Numbered from the stretch's first letter, positions 50,311-59,467 are shown. The stretch: DNA of 64,000 bases from Roseovarius mucosus DSM 17069 (GCF_000768555.3 NZ_KN293981.1:1-64000), one strand, 5' to 3'. Numbers and translations are program-made. The notes: generated by a model not told the origin, from the sequence alone.

Positions 50311-50933
50311 GAACCGCGCGCGATATGGGGCTGGTCGGCTGCACCCGTTGTATGAGGGTTGCCCCTCTCGGCACGGCCCTTTGTCCGCGCTGCGGCAGCA
50401 TCCTGCACTCCCGCGACCCCATGGCCCTGCAAAAGGTCTGGGCGTGGTGGCTCTTGGGTCTTGGGTGCTATATTCCCGCCAACCTCTACCCGATGCTAGA
50501 GACGCGGACATTGGTCAGCACGCAGTCCGATACAATCGTGGGCGGTGCCGTGACATTGGCGCAGCATGGCAACTGGGGGGTCGCGTTCATCATTCTGGTA
50601 GCCAGCGTGGTGATCCCGGTGGCCAAGTTCCTCGTCCTGGCCGGTCTGGCCTTTGGCGTCTGGCGTGGCACGCGCCTGTCAAAGGCGCGGCAACATCTAC
50701 TTTACGAGATTGTGGAATATATCGGCCGTTGGTCCATGATCGACGTCTTCGTTGTGGCGATCCTCTCGTCTCTGGTGCAATTGCAGGCCCTGGCCACGAT
50801 CACGCCGGGGCGCGCCAGCCTGTTTTTCGCCCTTTCGGTGATTTTCACCATGCTTTCAGCCCAGAGTTTTGATAGCCGCATGATCTGGGACAGCGCCCGC
50901 CCGCCTGACGATCAAGAGGACCGCCAACCGTGA
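50307..50933 (+). CDS. pqiA: Paraquat-inducible protein A, second half (PqiA domain)
   Basis: A 208-residue protein with a zinc ribbon (CTRCMRV and CPRCGS), then four membrane helices. The family block WWLLGLGCYIPANLYPMLET marks it as PqiA-like, as does YIGRWSMIDVFVVAILSSLVQL near the end. It overlaps the first half by 4 bp and the MCE protein gene by 4 bp (GTGA). Together the halves rebuild a full PqiA that would pair with PqiB. Confidence 0.87.
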   Translation: MRTARDMGLVGCTRCMRVAPLGTALCPRCGSILHSRDPMALQKVWAWWLLGLGCYIPANLYPMLETRTLVSTQSDTIVGGAVTLAQHGNWGVAFIILVASVVIPVAKFLVLAGLAFGVWRGTRLSKARQHLLYEIVEYIGRWSMIDVFVVAILSSLVQLQALATITPGRASLFFALSVIFTMLSAQSFDSRMIWDSARPPDDQEDRQP

Positions 50934-53023
50934 CCCAAACCGCCACGCCGCCGCCAGAGCCCCCCGTCACCCCAGCAGGGCGCGACCTGATCGACCGCAT
51001 TTCGGTGATCTGGCTGGTGCCCTTGGCGGCGCTGCTCGTCGTGCTGGGTGTTGCATGGCAGGCCTATTCCGAACGTGGGCCACTTATCGAGATCGCTTTT
51101 GATAACGCGTCCGGCGTGCGCGCGGGAACGACGGAATTGCGCTATCGCGATGTCACCGTCGGAATGGTCGAGGACGTAAGCTTTGCGCCCGGGCTGGACC
51201 GCGTGCTGGTCAAGGTGCGCGTGGATCAAGAGGTAGCCCCCTATATCGACGGGGATGCCCAATTCTGGGTCGTGCGCCCCCAGGTCACGGCACGGGGGGT
51301 TACGGGTCTCGGGACGGTGCTGTCGGGCGTGTATATCGAGGGTCTGTGGGATAATAGCCCCGGTGCCGCGGTCACGCAGATCACCGGCCTGCCAGATGCG
51401 CCTCTGGAGCGTGTGGGGCAAGACGGTCTGCGCCTCATGCTGCGCGCACAGGGGCGTGCCTCGCTGGTCGAGGGCGCACCGGTGGTCTATCGCGGTATCG
51501 AGGTGGGGCGCATCGGGCGACCGCGGATCACCGCCGATGGGGCCTCGGCAGAAGCGGAGGCGCTGATCTTTGCCCCGCATGATCGGCTGATCAACAGCGC
51601 CACGCGGTTTTGGGACACGTCCGGCTTTTCCTTTTCTCTGGGGCCCGCCGGCGCGCAACTCGATTTTTCCTCCGTGGCAGCCCTTGTGTCGGGTGGTGTG
51701 ACGTTCGAGACGATGATTTCAGGTGGCACCGCAGCACGCGCCGGGGACGACTACACGGTCTACCCCGAGGAATCCGCCGCCCGCGCCAGCCTCTTTCGCG
51801 GCGATGACAGCGAAGTCTTAACGCTGTCCGCGGTGTTCGAGGACAATATTGCTGGCCTCACCGTCGATGCTCCGGTGGAATGGAACGGGCTGCGCATCGG
51901 TCAGGTGAGTGCGCTCAATGGCGTGGTGGACGAGGACAGGTTCGGCGACGGGCGCGTGCGGCTCTTGGTTGATCTGGCGATACGCCCCGGACGGCTGGGG
52001 CTGGAGGGGGGCGCAGGGCGCGACACGGCATTGGAGTATCTGCACGAAAGCGTCGCGCGGGGGCTGCGCGCGCGCCTCGCCTCGGCCTCGCTTCTGACGG
52101 GCGGGCTCAAGATCGAACTGGTCGACGTCCCCGATGCCCCCCCGGCCGAGATCGAAACGATAGAGGGCGGCGACCTGCTCCTGCCCACCACCGAAAGCGA
52201 GATCGCCGATGTGTCCGCCACCGCGACGGGCGTGTTCGAGCGGATCAACGCCCTGCCCATCGAAGAGGTGATGGCCGAGGCGATCACGCTCATGCAAAAC
52301 GCCAATGCTCTGGTCTCGAGCAGCGAGACCCGTGACATACCGGGCAGCGTCAACGCGCTTTTGGATGAGACACGCGGCGTCATCGGCGCGCCAGAGGTTC
52401 AGGCCCTGCCCGCGCGGCTTGATGCGGTGCTGACCGAGATGGAAACGCTGGTCGCACAAATCGCGCAAGAGGCACTGGCAACCAAGCTGAGTACCGCGCT
52501 CACCGATGCCTCCGCAGCCTCGCAGGGCGTGAGCGATGCCGTCAGCGGTGTGCCCGACCTAGTCGCGCGGCTGGATGCCGTGGCGCAAAAGGCCGAGAGT
52601 GTCGAGATTGACGCCTTGGCAGCAGAGCTGACCGAGCTCATCCGCAGCGCGGATGCGTTGATCGCCGGAGAGGGCGCGCAGGCGTTGCCAGGTACGCTGA
52701 ATGCCACCCTTGAAGAATTGCGCAGCGTGCTCGCGCAATTGCGCCAAGGCGGCGTAGTCGAGAATGCGACCGCCGCCCTTGGCTCGGCCCGCGACGCGGC
52801 GGATACCTTTGCCGAGGCAGGGCGCGATCTTCCCGGTCTCATTGCCGAGGCCGAGGCGGTGCTGGCACAGGCGCGCGGCACATTGGCAGGCTATGCTGCG
52901 GACAATGGCGTGGGCCGCGACGCCCGCGCGGCAATGCGCGAGGTTGAACGCGCCGCCCGCGCCGTGTCATCATTGGCCCGTGCGATTGAACGCAATCCGA
53001 ATTCGCTGCTGTTGGGAAGATGA
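50930..53023 (+). CDS. pqiB: PqiB-like protein with three MCE (MlaD) domains
   Basis: A 697-residue periplasm-spanning lipid-transport protein. One membrane helix lies at about 25-45, followed by three MCE domains (about 50-150 with GVRAGTTELRYRDVTVGMVED, 165-270 with GAPVVYRGIEVGRIG, and 290-410 with APVEWNGLRIGQVSALNG) and a long alpha-helical C-terminus (430-690) rich in Ala/Leu/Glu, which in PqiB forms the coiled needle. It transports lipids between membranes. The helical part is GC-biased and repetitive, which is normal for the family. Confidence 0.9.
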   Translation: MTQTATPPPEPPVTPAGRDLIDRISVIWLVPLAALLVVLGVAWQAYSERGPLIEIAFDNASGVRAGTTELRYRDVTVGMVEDVSFAPGLDRVLVKVRVDQEVAPYIDGDAQFWVVRPQVTARGVTGLGTVLSGVYIEGLWDNSPGAAVTQITGLPDAPLERVGQDGLRLMLRAQGRASLVEGAPVVYRGIEVGRIGRPRITADGASAEAEALIFAPHDRLINSATRFWDTSGFSFSLGPAGAQLDFSSVAALVSGGVTFETMISGGTAARAGDDYTVYPEESAARASLFRGDDSEVLTLSAVFEDNIAGLTVDAPVEWNGLRIGQVSALNGVVDEDRFGDGRVRLLVDLAIRPGRLGLEGGAGRDTALEYLHESVARGLRARLASASLLTGGLKIELVDVPDAPPAEIETIEGGDLLLPTTESEIADVSATATGVFERINALPIEEVMAEAITLMQNANALVSSSETRDIPGSVNALLDETRGVIGAPEVQALPARLDAVLTEMETLVAQIAQEALATKLSTALTDASAASQGVSDAVSGVPDLVARLDAVAQKAESVEIDALAAELTELIRSADALIAGEGAQALPGTLNATLEELRSVLAQLRQGGVVENATAALGSARDAADTFAEAGRDLPGLIAEAEAVLAQARGTLAGYAADNGVGRDARAAMREVERAARAVSSLARAIERNPNSLLLGR

Positions 53024-53586
53024 TGAGAATGAAGAACTTTTCCGCCGTCCTCGTGCTTGCCACACTCGCCGCTTGCACCTCTGCGCCCGAACAGCGCCTG
53101 ACCGTGCCGCGCGCGCCGGTCGAGACCAAGCTGCGGATCGCCTTTGCGTCGGTCGCGCTGCGCGAAGTGTCCTTGCCAGGCTATGCAGCGGGCGAGGACG
53201 TCTATCTTTCGGATGCGGCGGGCGTATTGCGCACCCAACCGGGCCTCTTCTGGGCGGATGACCCAAGCCGCGCCATCACGCTGGAACTCAGCCGTCATCT
53301 GGCGCAGATCACGGGCGCCAGGATCGCGGCAGAGCCTTGGCCCTTTGGCGGATTTCCCGAGGCGCAGGTCGAGGTGCGGGTCGAAGAGATGCTGGCACAG
53401 GAGGGCGGCATGTTCCGCCTTGCCGGGCAATATTTCGTGTCGTCCGAGACTGGCCGCGCAAGGGCGCAACTCTTTGATCTGAGCGTGCCGTTGCCGCTTG
53501 AGGCGGGGGCCACCGCCATCGCCGCCGCGCGCGCCCAGGCGGTGCGGGATCTTGCGGTTGCAATCGCCCGCGACGGGCTTCGATAA
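53020..53586 (+). CDS. pqiC: PqiC-like outer-membrane lipoprotein (ABC-type transport auxiliary)
   Basis: A 188-residue lipoprotein: signal sequence with lipobox LAAC near residue 19, then an ABC_trans_aux (DUF330-type) domain with QAVRDLAVAIARD at the end. It overlaps the MCE gene by 4 bp. PqiC anchors the PqiB needle to the outer membrane. It ends 8 bp from the stop of the convergent rnr gene. Confidence 0.82.
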   Translation: MMRMKNFSAVLVLATLAACTSAPEQRLTVPRAPVETKLRIAFASVALREVSLPGYAAGEDVYLSDAAGVLRTQPGLFWADDPSRAITLELSRHLAQITGARIAAEPWPFGGFPEAQVEVRVEEMLAQEGGMFRLAGQYFVSSETGRARAQLFDLSVPLPLEAGATAIAAARAQAVRDLAVAIARDGLR

Positions 53587-53594
53587 CACCTGCG

Positions 53595-55850
53595 CTACCG
53601 CCGCTTACGCTCCGCCTTGCGGCGATCAACCGCCGCTTTGCGCTTGGCGCTTCCCAGCTTGCGCTTGGGCGGTCTACCTCGAGAGGCCCGCGGGCCCTTT
53701 GGCAAAGTCTCGCCATCAAGGCTCACTAGTTCCAGCGCGATGCCACCTGTCACCGGCGCTGCCTCGGCCAGCTTGACCGTGACGCGCTGCCCAAGTCCAA
53801 TCAGGAGCCCGGTATCAGACCCCATCAGCGTCCCCGCCTCGCGGTCGAAATGGAAATACTCACGCCCTAATGAGCGCACCGGGATCAGCCCATCGGCCCC
53901 GGTCTCGTCCAGTTTCACAAAGACCCCGAACTTGGCGATGCCGCTGATCCGTCCGGTGAATTCCTCGCCCAAGCGCTCCGACAGAAACGCCGCCAGATAG
54001 CGGTCATTGGTGTCACGCTCAGCCATCATCGAGCGGCGCTCGGTATCGGAGATGTGCTGCGCCGTGGCCTCAAGCTGAGCTTCTTCTTCGTGACTGAGGC
54101 CATCCTTGCCCCAGCCATGCGCCGAAATCAGCGCTCGGTGCACGACCAGATCGGAATAGCGCCGAATGGGCGATGTGAAATGCGCATAGGCCTGAAGGGC
54201 CAAACCGAAATGCCCGAAATTCTGCGGTGCATAGTAGGCCTGCGTCATCGCCCGCAGGGTGGACATGTTGATGACCTCGGAATGATCCGTATCGCGCGCG
54301 GCATGCAAAAGCGCGTTAAGATGCGCAGTTTTCAGCACCTGCCCCTTGGCCAGAACCATCCCCGCCGCCGCCGCCACGTCGCGCAGCGCGTCGAGCTTCT
54401 CGGGGCTTGGTTCCTCATGCACCCGGAACAAGAGCGCCGATTTGCGCGCCACCAGCGTTTCGGCGGCGGCCACATTGGCCAGCACCATACATTCCTCGAT
54501 CAGCTTGTGGGCCTCCAACCGCTCGGTGAAATTCACCGACAGAACCTTACCCGCATCGCTCAGCACAACCTTGCGCTCGGGCAGGTCGAGATCAAGCGGC
54601 TGACGCCGCCGCCGCGCCTCTTCAAGGGCGGCATAGGCGGCATAGAGCGGCGTGATCACCTCCTCCATAAGTGGCGCGCATTTGTCATCCGGCGCGCCAT
54701 CCTGCGCGGATTGCACCTGTTGATAGGTCAGCGAGGCGGCAGAGCGCATGAGCCCTCGCACAAAGCGATGCCCGATCTTGTCGCCTGTCGCGGTGATCTG
54801 CATCCGCACCGCGATACAGGCGCGCGGCACCCCTTCGTGCAGAGAACACAGATCGCCCGACAACCGGTCGGGCAACATCGGCACCACGCGGTCGGGAAAA
54901 TAGCTTGAGTTGCCGCGCTTGCGCGCTTCATGGTCCAGCGCGGTGCCGGGGCGCACGTAATGCGCCACATCGGCAATCGCGACCCAGATCACATGCCCGC
55001 CCGGGTTCTTCGGATCGTCATCGGCATGGGCCCAGACCGCATCATCATGGTCGCGCGCATCCCATGGGTCGATGGTGATCAGCGGCAGGTCGCGCAGATC
55101 CTCTCGGCCCTTGAGCCCCGCCGGTTTCATCGCATCCGCCTCGGCGATCACCGCATCGGGAAAGGTATCGGGGATTCCGTGCTGATGGATCGCAATCAGC
55201 GACACGGCCTTGGGTGCCGAGGGATCGCCCAGCCGGTCGAGCACCCGCGCCCTTGGTAGCCCCATACGCCCCACCGGCCCCGCCTGTTCCCCTTCGACCA
55301 GTTCGCCGTCCTGCGCACCGCCTGTGGCATCGGCAGCCACCAGCCATTCCTTGCCGTCGCCCTTGTCGATGGGCAGGATACGCCCGCCCTCGGCCCCCTT
55401 GCGGAAAATCCCCAAGACCTTGCGTGGATTGGTACCGATACGACGGATCAGCCGCGCCTCGTAATGGTGGGTCTCGCCCTTGACCTCTTGCAGCCGCGCT
55501 AAGATGCGGTCGCCCGCTCCCATTGCAGGATCCGAAGCCCGTGGAACGAGCAGCACGACGGGTTCCACACCCTCGCCCGTCCACTCGAGGGGACGCGCCA
55601 AAAGCTCGCCGTCAGAGGCGGGTCCGGTGATCTGCAACACGCTCACGGGTGGCAGGCGATCAGGGTCACGATAAGTCTTCTTGCGCTTTTCCAGGTGGCC
55701 CTCGTCCTCCAGTTCCTTGAGCAGGCGCTTGAGGTCGATCCGCGCAGCCCCCTTTATGCCAAAGGCCTTGGCGATATCGCGTTTCGCGGTGAGGGTCGGG
55801 TTGTCCGAAATCCATTGCAGGATTTCGATCTTACTGGGCATCTGGCTCAT
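53595..55850 (-). CDS. rnr: Ribonuclease R
   Basis: A 751-residue 3'-5' exoribonuclease. The N-terminal winged-helix region is followed by cold-shock domains, the RNB catalytic core with ITIDPWDARDHDDAVWA, which holds the catalytic Asp residues, and REVFHxE-like RVHEEPSPEKLDALRD. The S1 domain near 640-725 (FTGRISGIAKFGVFVKLDETG) and a basic Lys/Arg tail complete it. It degrades structured RNA and aids tmRNA-linked decay. It stands alone on the minus strand. Confidence 0.95.
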   Translation of the reverse strand: MSQMPSKIEILQWISDNPTLTAKRDIAKAFGIKGAARIDLKRLLKELEDEGHLEKRKKTYRDPDRLPPVSVLQITGPASDGELLARPLEWTGEGVEPVVLLVPRASDPAMGAGDRILARLQEVKGETHHYEARLIRRIGTNPRKVLGIFRKGAEGGRILPIDKGDGKEWLVAADATGGAQDGELVEGEQAGPVGRMGLPRARVLDRLGDPSAPKAVSLIAIHQHGIPDTFPDAVIAEADAMKPAGLKGREDLRDLPLITIDPWDARDHDDAVWAHADDDPKNPGGHVIWVAIADVAHYVRPGTALDHEARKRGNSSYFPDRVVPMLPDRLSGDLCSLHEGVPRACIAVRMQITATGDKIGHRFVRGLMRSAASLTYQQVQSAQDGAPDDKCAPLMEEVITPLYAAYAALEEARRRRQPLDLDLPERKVVLSDAGKVLSVNFTERLEAHKLIEECMVLANVAAAETLVARKSALLFRVHEEPSPEKLDALRDVAAAAGMVLAKGQVLKTAHLNALLHAARDTDHSEVINMSTLRAMTQAYYAPQNFGHFGLALQAYAHFTSPIRRYSDLVVHRALISAHGWGKDGLSHEEEAQLEATAQHISDTERRSMMAERDTNDRYLAAFLSERLGEEFTGRISGIAKFGVFVKLDETGADGLIPVRSLGREYFHFDREAGTLMGSDTGLLIGLGQRVTVKLAEAAPVTGGIALELVSLDGETLPKGPRASRGRPPKRKLGSAKRKAAVDRRKAERKRR

Positions 55851-55975
55851 GGATCGGCCCTAGCACGAAGCACGGGCGACGTCATCCGGGAAACCACCGA
55901 AATCCCGCGTCAGGCTTAGAGAATTCTTCACCCTTTGGCCTCTAAGGTCAGCCCTGACCCGCAGAGAGGCCCGCG

Positions 55976-57040
55976 ATGAAAGCACCCACTCCCTTAGCCC
56001 GTCTGGCCCCGCCCCATCGTGGCGGGGTGGCGGCCCATCTGACGCGCTCGCAAAAGGCGGCTATCATCGTCCGGTTTCTGATCAATGAGGGTGCCGAAAT
56101 CGCGCTGACCGACCTGCCGGATGTGCTTCAGGTACGGTTGACCACACAGATGGGGTCGATGCGTTATGTCGACCGCGGCACGCTCGCCGATGTGGTCGCA
56201 GAGTTCGCGCAGGAGTTGGAGGGCATGGGCCTGACCTTTCCGCGCGGGGTGGCAGGGGCGCTCAGCGCGCTTGATGGTCGGATCAGTCCTCAAACCGCCG
56301 CGCGCCTGCGCAAAGAAGCGGGCGTGCGTCAGCAGGGCGACCCCTGGGAGCAGGTCAAAAAGGCCGATCTCGACGCGCTCATCCCGATTGTCGAACGCGA
56401 GAGCACCGAGGTTGCGGCGGTGCTCTTGTCCAAGCTCAACGTGGCGCGCGCGGCAGATCTCTTGGGCAAACTGCCCGGCGAACTGGCGCGGCGGATCACC
56501 TGTGCGGTGTCGCAGACCGGCGCGGTCAGCCCCGAAGCGGTGGACAGGATCGGTCTGGCCCTCGCGGCGGAACTGCATGACATTCCAGAGGCCGCCTTTG
56601 CCCAAGGGGCGGTCGAGCGTGTCGGCGCAATCCTCAACTTCTCCCCCGCCGCGACGCGCGATGACGTCCTGACAGGATTGGACGAAACCGATCAGGAATT
56701 TGCAAACCTCGTGCGGCGGGCAATCTTTACCTTTGTGCATATTCCCGACCGGGTAAAACCCACCGATATTCCACGCATCACCCGCGAGGTGGATCAGGCT
56801 GTCCTCGTCACGGCGCTTGCAGGGGCGGCCTCGGGCGACCTGGCGCCGGTGGCGGAGTTCATCCTCAATAACATGGGCAAACGTATGGCCGAAGCCATGC
56901 GCGAGGAGATGCAAGAGCGCGGCCGCGTACGCCTGCGCGATGCCGAAGAGGCTATGACCGCAGTGGTCAACGCCGTGCGCACCCTCGAGGCGGCGGGCGA
57001 GATCACCTATGTCACCGCCCCTGAGGACGATGGCGCGTGA
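55976..57040 (+). CDS. fliG: FliG-like flagellar motor switch protein, isolated and divergent
   Basis: A 354-residue protein whose N-terminal helices (LTRSQKAAIIVRFL) and C-terminal torque domain (TREVDQAVLVTALAGAA, ILNNMGKRMAEAMREEM, VRLRDAEEAMTAVV) match FliG. The middle EHPQ motif is replaced (RESTEVAAVLLSKL) and the usual LKGA reads LAGA. No other flagellar gene is in the window; the neighbours are rnr and a nitrile hydratase-type operon. It may be the sole fliG of the genome outside the main cluster, or a paralogue with another role. AGAGG lies about 7 bases before ATG. Confidence 0.82.
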   Translation: MKAPTPLARLAPPHRGGVAAHLTRSQKAAIIVRFLINEGAEIALTDLPDVLQVRLTTQMGSMRYVDRGTLADVVAEFAQELEGMGLTFPRGVAGALSALDGRISPQTAARLRKEAGVRQQGDPWEQVKKADLDALIPIVERESTEVAAVLLSKLNVARAADLLGKLPGELARRITCAVSQTGAVSPEAVDRIGLALAAELHDIPEAAFAQGAVERVGAILNFSPAATRDDVLTGLDETDQEFANLVRRAIFTFVHIPDRVKPTDIPRITREVDQAVLVTALAGAASGDLAPVAEFILNNMGKRMAEAMREEMQERGRVRLRDAEEAMTAVVNAVRTLEAAGEITYVTAPEDDGA

Positions 57041-57080
57041 CCACTGGACAAGCCCTGCCTTCCCTCCTACGCTTCTTGTC

Positions 57081-57419
57081 ATGAGCGATTGGAATGGACG
57101 CCGTTGGCACGACATGGGCGGACAGGCTGCCGGGCCTGTGCCGATGCAAGGGCATGACTTCGCCCTTTGGGAGAAGCGTATCGACGCAATGATGGTGCTC
57201 TGCGGGCAAAAGGGACTGTTTACCGTCGACGGGCTGCGCCGCGCGCTCGAGGATATGGGCGAGGACGCCTTCGAGAAACACTCCTATTACGAACGCTGGA
57301 TCGCCGCCGTGAACCAGAACCTGCTGGAAGCCGGGGTCTACTCGCTGGAAGAGCTGGCCACCCGGATGGAGGCGGTCGCGGCCCGTGGCCCCACCTATGC
57401 CGAGGCGCAAGATGGCTGA
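57081..57419 (+). CDS. Nitrile hydratase beta-subunit N-terminal half (split beta; SCNase beta-like)
   Basis: A 112-residue protein with the beta-subunit opening RRWHDMGGQAAGPVP and the helical block FEKHSYYERWIAAVNQNLLEAG followed by SLEELATRMEAV. Canonical nitrile hydratase beta subunits are about 220 residues; this has only the N-terminal half, and the next gene carries the other half. An earlier ATG at 57030 inside the FliG stop region would add 17 residues and has a GAGGA just upstream, so the true start is uncertain. The same split is known in thiocyanate hydrolase beta and alpha subunits. Confidence 0.82.
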   Translation: MSDWNGRRWHDMGGQAAGPVPMQGHDFALWEKRIDAMMVLCGQKGLFTVDGLRRALEDMGEDAFEKHSYYERWIAAVNQNLLEAGVYSLEELATRMEAVAARGPTYAEAQDG

Positions 57420-57690
57420 GCGGGTACGGGTCAAGGCTCTAACGCCGCCGGGCCATGTGCGCGCGCCGTGGTATCTGCGCGGCAAGGAGGGCGTGATCGA
57501 GCGGCCCTTGGGGGCATTTCGCAACCCCGAGCAATTGGCATACGGCCTGCCTGCCGAGGAAAAGCCACTTTACCGCGTGCGTTTTGCCATGCGCGACATC
57601 TGGGGTGAGGCGGCCGAGAACCCCGACGACACGCTCGATGCCGAACTCTACGCGCATTGGCTCGAAAAGGTGGATCACCATGCCCCATGA
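57412..57690 (+). CDS. Nitrile hydratase beta-subunit C-terminal half (split beta; SCNase alpha-like)
   Basis: A 92-residue SH3-like domain with VRVKALTPPGHVRAPWYLRG, GVIERPLGAFRNPEQLAYG and LYRVRFAMRDIWGE, all standard C-terminal beta-subunit blocks. It overlaps the N-terminal half by 8 bp and the alpha gene by 11 bp, so the three are co-translated. The split looks ancient rather than a recent frameshift because the start codon and overlaps are well formed. Confidence 0.86.
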   Translation: MAERVRVKALTPPGHVRAPWYLRGKEGVIERPLGAFRNPEQLAYGLPAEEKPLYRVRFAMRDIWGEAAENPDDTLDAELYAHWLEKVDHHAP

Positions 57691-58336
57691 CCACCACGAT
57701 CACGACCATTTCCACCACGAGGGAATGAGCCCCTCTGGACACCCTTACCGCGCCGATAATGATGGCCCACTGACCTATTGGCAGCGTATGGAAATCGCGG
57801 TGCGCGAATTGCTGGTGGAAAAAGGCCTGATCACCCCTGCCGAGATTGCCGCACAGATTGAGGCGATGGATGCCCGATCCCCGGCCAATGGCGCGGCAGT
57901 GGTGGCGCGCGCTTGGGTCGATCCCGATTTCAAGGCGCGGCTCTTGGCGGATGCCTCTGCCGCCAGCCGCGAGATGGGGTTCGACATCGGTCCGCTCCAC
58001 CTGATCGCGGTCGAGAATACCGCGCAGACCCATAATCTCATCGTCTGCACACTCTGCTCCTGCTATCCGCGCAACCTGTTGGGCCTGCCGCCCGATTGGT
58101 ACAAAACGCGGGAGTATCGCAGCCGCGCGGTACGCGAACCGCGCGCGGTGCTGCGCGAATTCGGCCTCGATCTGCCCGATGATGTCACAGTGCGCGTCCA
58201 CGACAGCACCGCCGACATGCGCTATATCGTACTGCCCGCCCGACCCCAAGGCACAGAAGGTCTGGACGAGGCGCAATTGGCCAGCCTTGTCACGCGCGAT
58301 TCGATGATCGGCACCGGCCTGCCCCGCAAGCCCTGA
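57680..58336 (+). CDS. nthA: Nitrile hydratase alpha subunit, cobalt type (or SCNase gamma-like)
   Basis: A 218-residue catalytic subunit. VCTLCSC (Cys123, 126, 128) is the metal-claw motif; Thr in CTLC is associated with cobalt rather than iron. YPRNLLGLPPDWYK and YRSRAVREPRAVL follow, as usual. The N-terminus is unusually His-rich (ten His within the first 13 residues or so), which could help metal delivery since no NHase activator gene is adjacent. With the split beta, the locus could hydrate nitriles or hydrolyse thiocyanate. It follows its partners with overlapping genes. Confidence 0.88.
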   Translation: MPHDHHDHDHFHHEGMSPSGHPYRADNDGPLTYWQRMEIAVRELLVEKGLITPAEIAAQIEAMDARSPANGAAVVARAWVDPDFKARLLADASAASREMGFDIGPLHLIAVENTAQTHNLIVCTLCSCYPRNLLGLPPDWYKTREYRSRAVREPRAVLREFGLDLPDDVTVRVHDSTADMRYIVLPARPQGTEGLDEAQLASLVTRDSMIGTGLPRKP

Positions 58337-58349
58337 CGCGGCGGCGGGC

Positions 58350-59024
58350 ATGTGCGGGCGCTTTGTCATCACCCTGCCAAACGACGCGATGGCGCAGCTC
58401 TTTGGCGCGGCCCCCGACAATGACCTGTCCCAGCCCCCCGAATACAACGTCTGTCCTACAGCACGGATCGCCGCCGTGCGTCTGGGAGAGAGCGGAGCTC
58501 GGCGGCTTTCGGCCCTGCGGTGGGGATTCCTGCCCTCATGGTATGACAGCCTGACCGCCGGACCGCTCTTGATCAATGCCCGCGCCGAGACCATCGCCGA
58601 CAAGCCCGCCTTTCGCGAGGCGGCGCGCGCGCGCCGCTGCCTGATCCCATGCACGGGGTTCTACGAATGGACCCGCGACGGCGACAGCCGCCTGCCATGG
58701 TTCATCCGGCGGCGGCATGGCACACCGTTGGTCATGGCCGGGATATGGCAAAGCTGGGCGCGCGGGGCCGAGCGGATTGACACCTGCGCGATTGTCACCT
58801 GCGCTGCCAATGACAGCATGGCGCAACTGCATCACCGCATGCCCGTGATCCTCGAGCCGCAGGACTGGCCGCTCTGGCTGGGCGAGGCAGGCCATGGCGC
58901 GGCGCGGCTGATGCGCCCAGCGCCCGAGGATTGTCTGGAGATGTGGCGTGTCGCCCCTGCGGTAAATTCCAACCGTGCGCACGGCCCGGACCTGATCGCG
59001 CCGGTCCCCGACACGGCGGATTGA
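58350..59024 (+). CDS. HMCES/YedK-family abasic-site processing protein (SRAP)
   Basis: A 224-residue SRAP protein. Met is followed at once by Cys2, which becomes the catalytic N-terminal residue that crosslinks to abasic sites in single-stranded DNA. NARAET, CLIPCTGFYEW and LHHRMPVIL contain the other conserved residues. It protects replication forks. It begins 13 bp after the nthA stop and may be read from the same transcript. Length and motifs are normal. Confidence 0.92.
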   Translation: MCGRFVITLPNDAMAQLFGAAPDNDLSQPPEYNVCPTARIAAVRLGESGARRLSALRWGFLPSWYDSLTAGPLLINARAETIADKPAFREAARARRCLIPCTGFYEWTRDGDSRLPWFIRRRHGTPLVMAGIWQSWARGAERIDTCAIVTCAANDSMAQLHHRMPVILEPQDWPLWLGEAGHGAARLMRPAPEDCLEMWRVAPAVNSNRAHGPDLIAPVPDTAD

Positions 59025-59080
59025 ATGGCTTCTTTCACTGGGACCCTTTTCTAACCCCGATCAAACGATATATAGACGTC

Positions 59081-59131
59081 ATGAAACAGACCCTGTCACA
59101 TGGCAATGATCCGAGTGTACGACTGAAATGA
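59081..59131 (+). CDS. Possible 16-codon leader ORF before clpS
   Basis: An ATG at 59081 opens a 16-residue frame ending in a TGA that overlaps the clpS ATG (ATGA). A TATATA at 59069-59074 would place transcription start near this ATG, so translation could be leaderless. There is no ribosome site for clpS itself, which makes coupling attractive, but the frame may be chance. Confidence 0.3.
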   Translation: MKQTLSHGNDPSVRLK

Positions 59132-59466
59132 TCCAGCATCCGATGACACTGACCGGGCCCAAGGAGGACGCGGGCGATCCTGCGGTGGTCGTTGCAACAC
59201 GCCCCAAGACCAAGCGTCCGCCGCTTTACAAGGTTTTGCTACTGAATGACGACTACACCCCGATGGAATTCGTGGTCGCTGTGCTCGAGAGATTTTTCGG
59301 CATGTCGCATGCGCAGGCCTTTGAGATCATGCTGACCGTTCACAAGAAGGGACTGGCTGTGGTTGGTGTCTTCAGCCACGAAATCGCAGAAACCAAGGTG
59401 GCGCAGGTGATGGATTTTGCGCGTCGTCACCAACATCCGCTGCAATGCACCATGGAAAAAGAATAG
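59128..59466 (+). CDS. clpS: ATP-dependent Clp protease adaptor ClpS
   Basis: A 112-residue adaptor that delivers N-end-rule substrates to ClpAP. The disordered acidic/basic N-terminus is followed by [20 protein letters not shown], whose NDDYTPM forms the binding pocket, and a helix with [14 protein letters not shown], then [10 protein letters not shown] and [11 protein letters not shown]. It lacks an adjacent clpA, which is common in Rhodobacteraceae. The start is taken at 59128 because it overlaps the small leader stop; an ATG lies 15 bases later. Confidence 0.92.
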   Translation: MIQHPMTLTGPKEDAGDPAVVVATRPKTKRPPLYKVLLLNDDYTPMEFVVAVLERFFGMSHAQAFEIMLTVHKKGLAVVGVFSHEIAETKVAQVMDFARRHQHPLQCTMEKE

Positions 59467-59467
59467 C

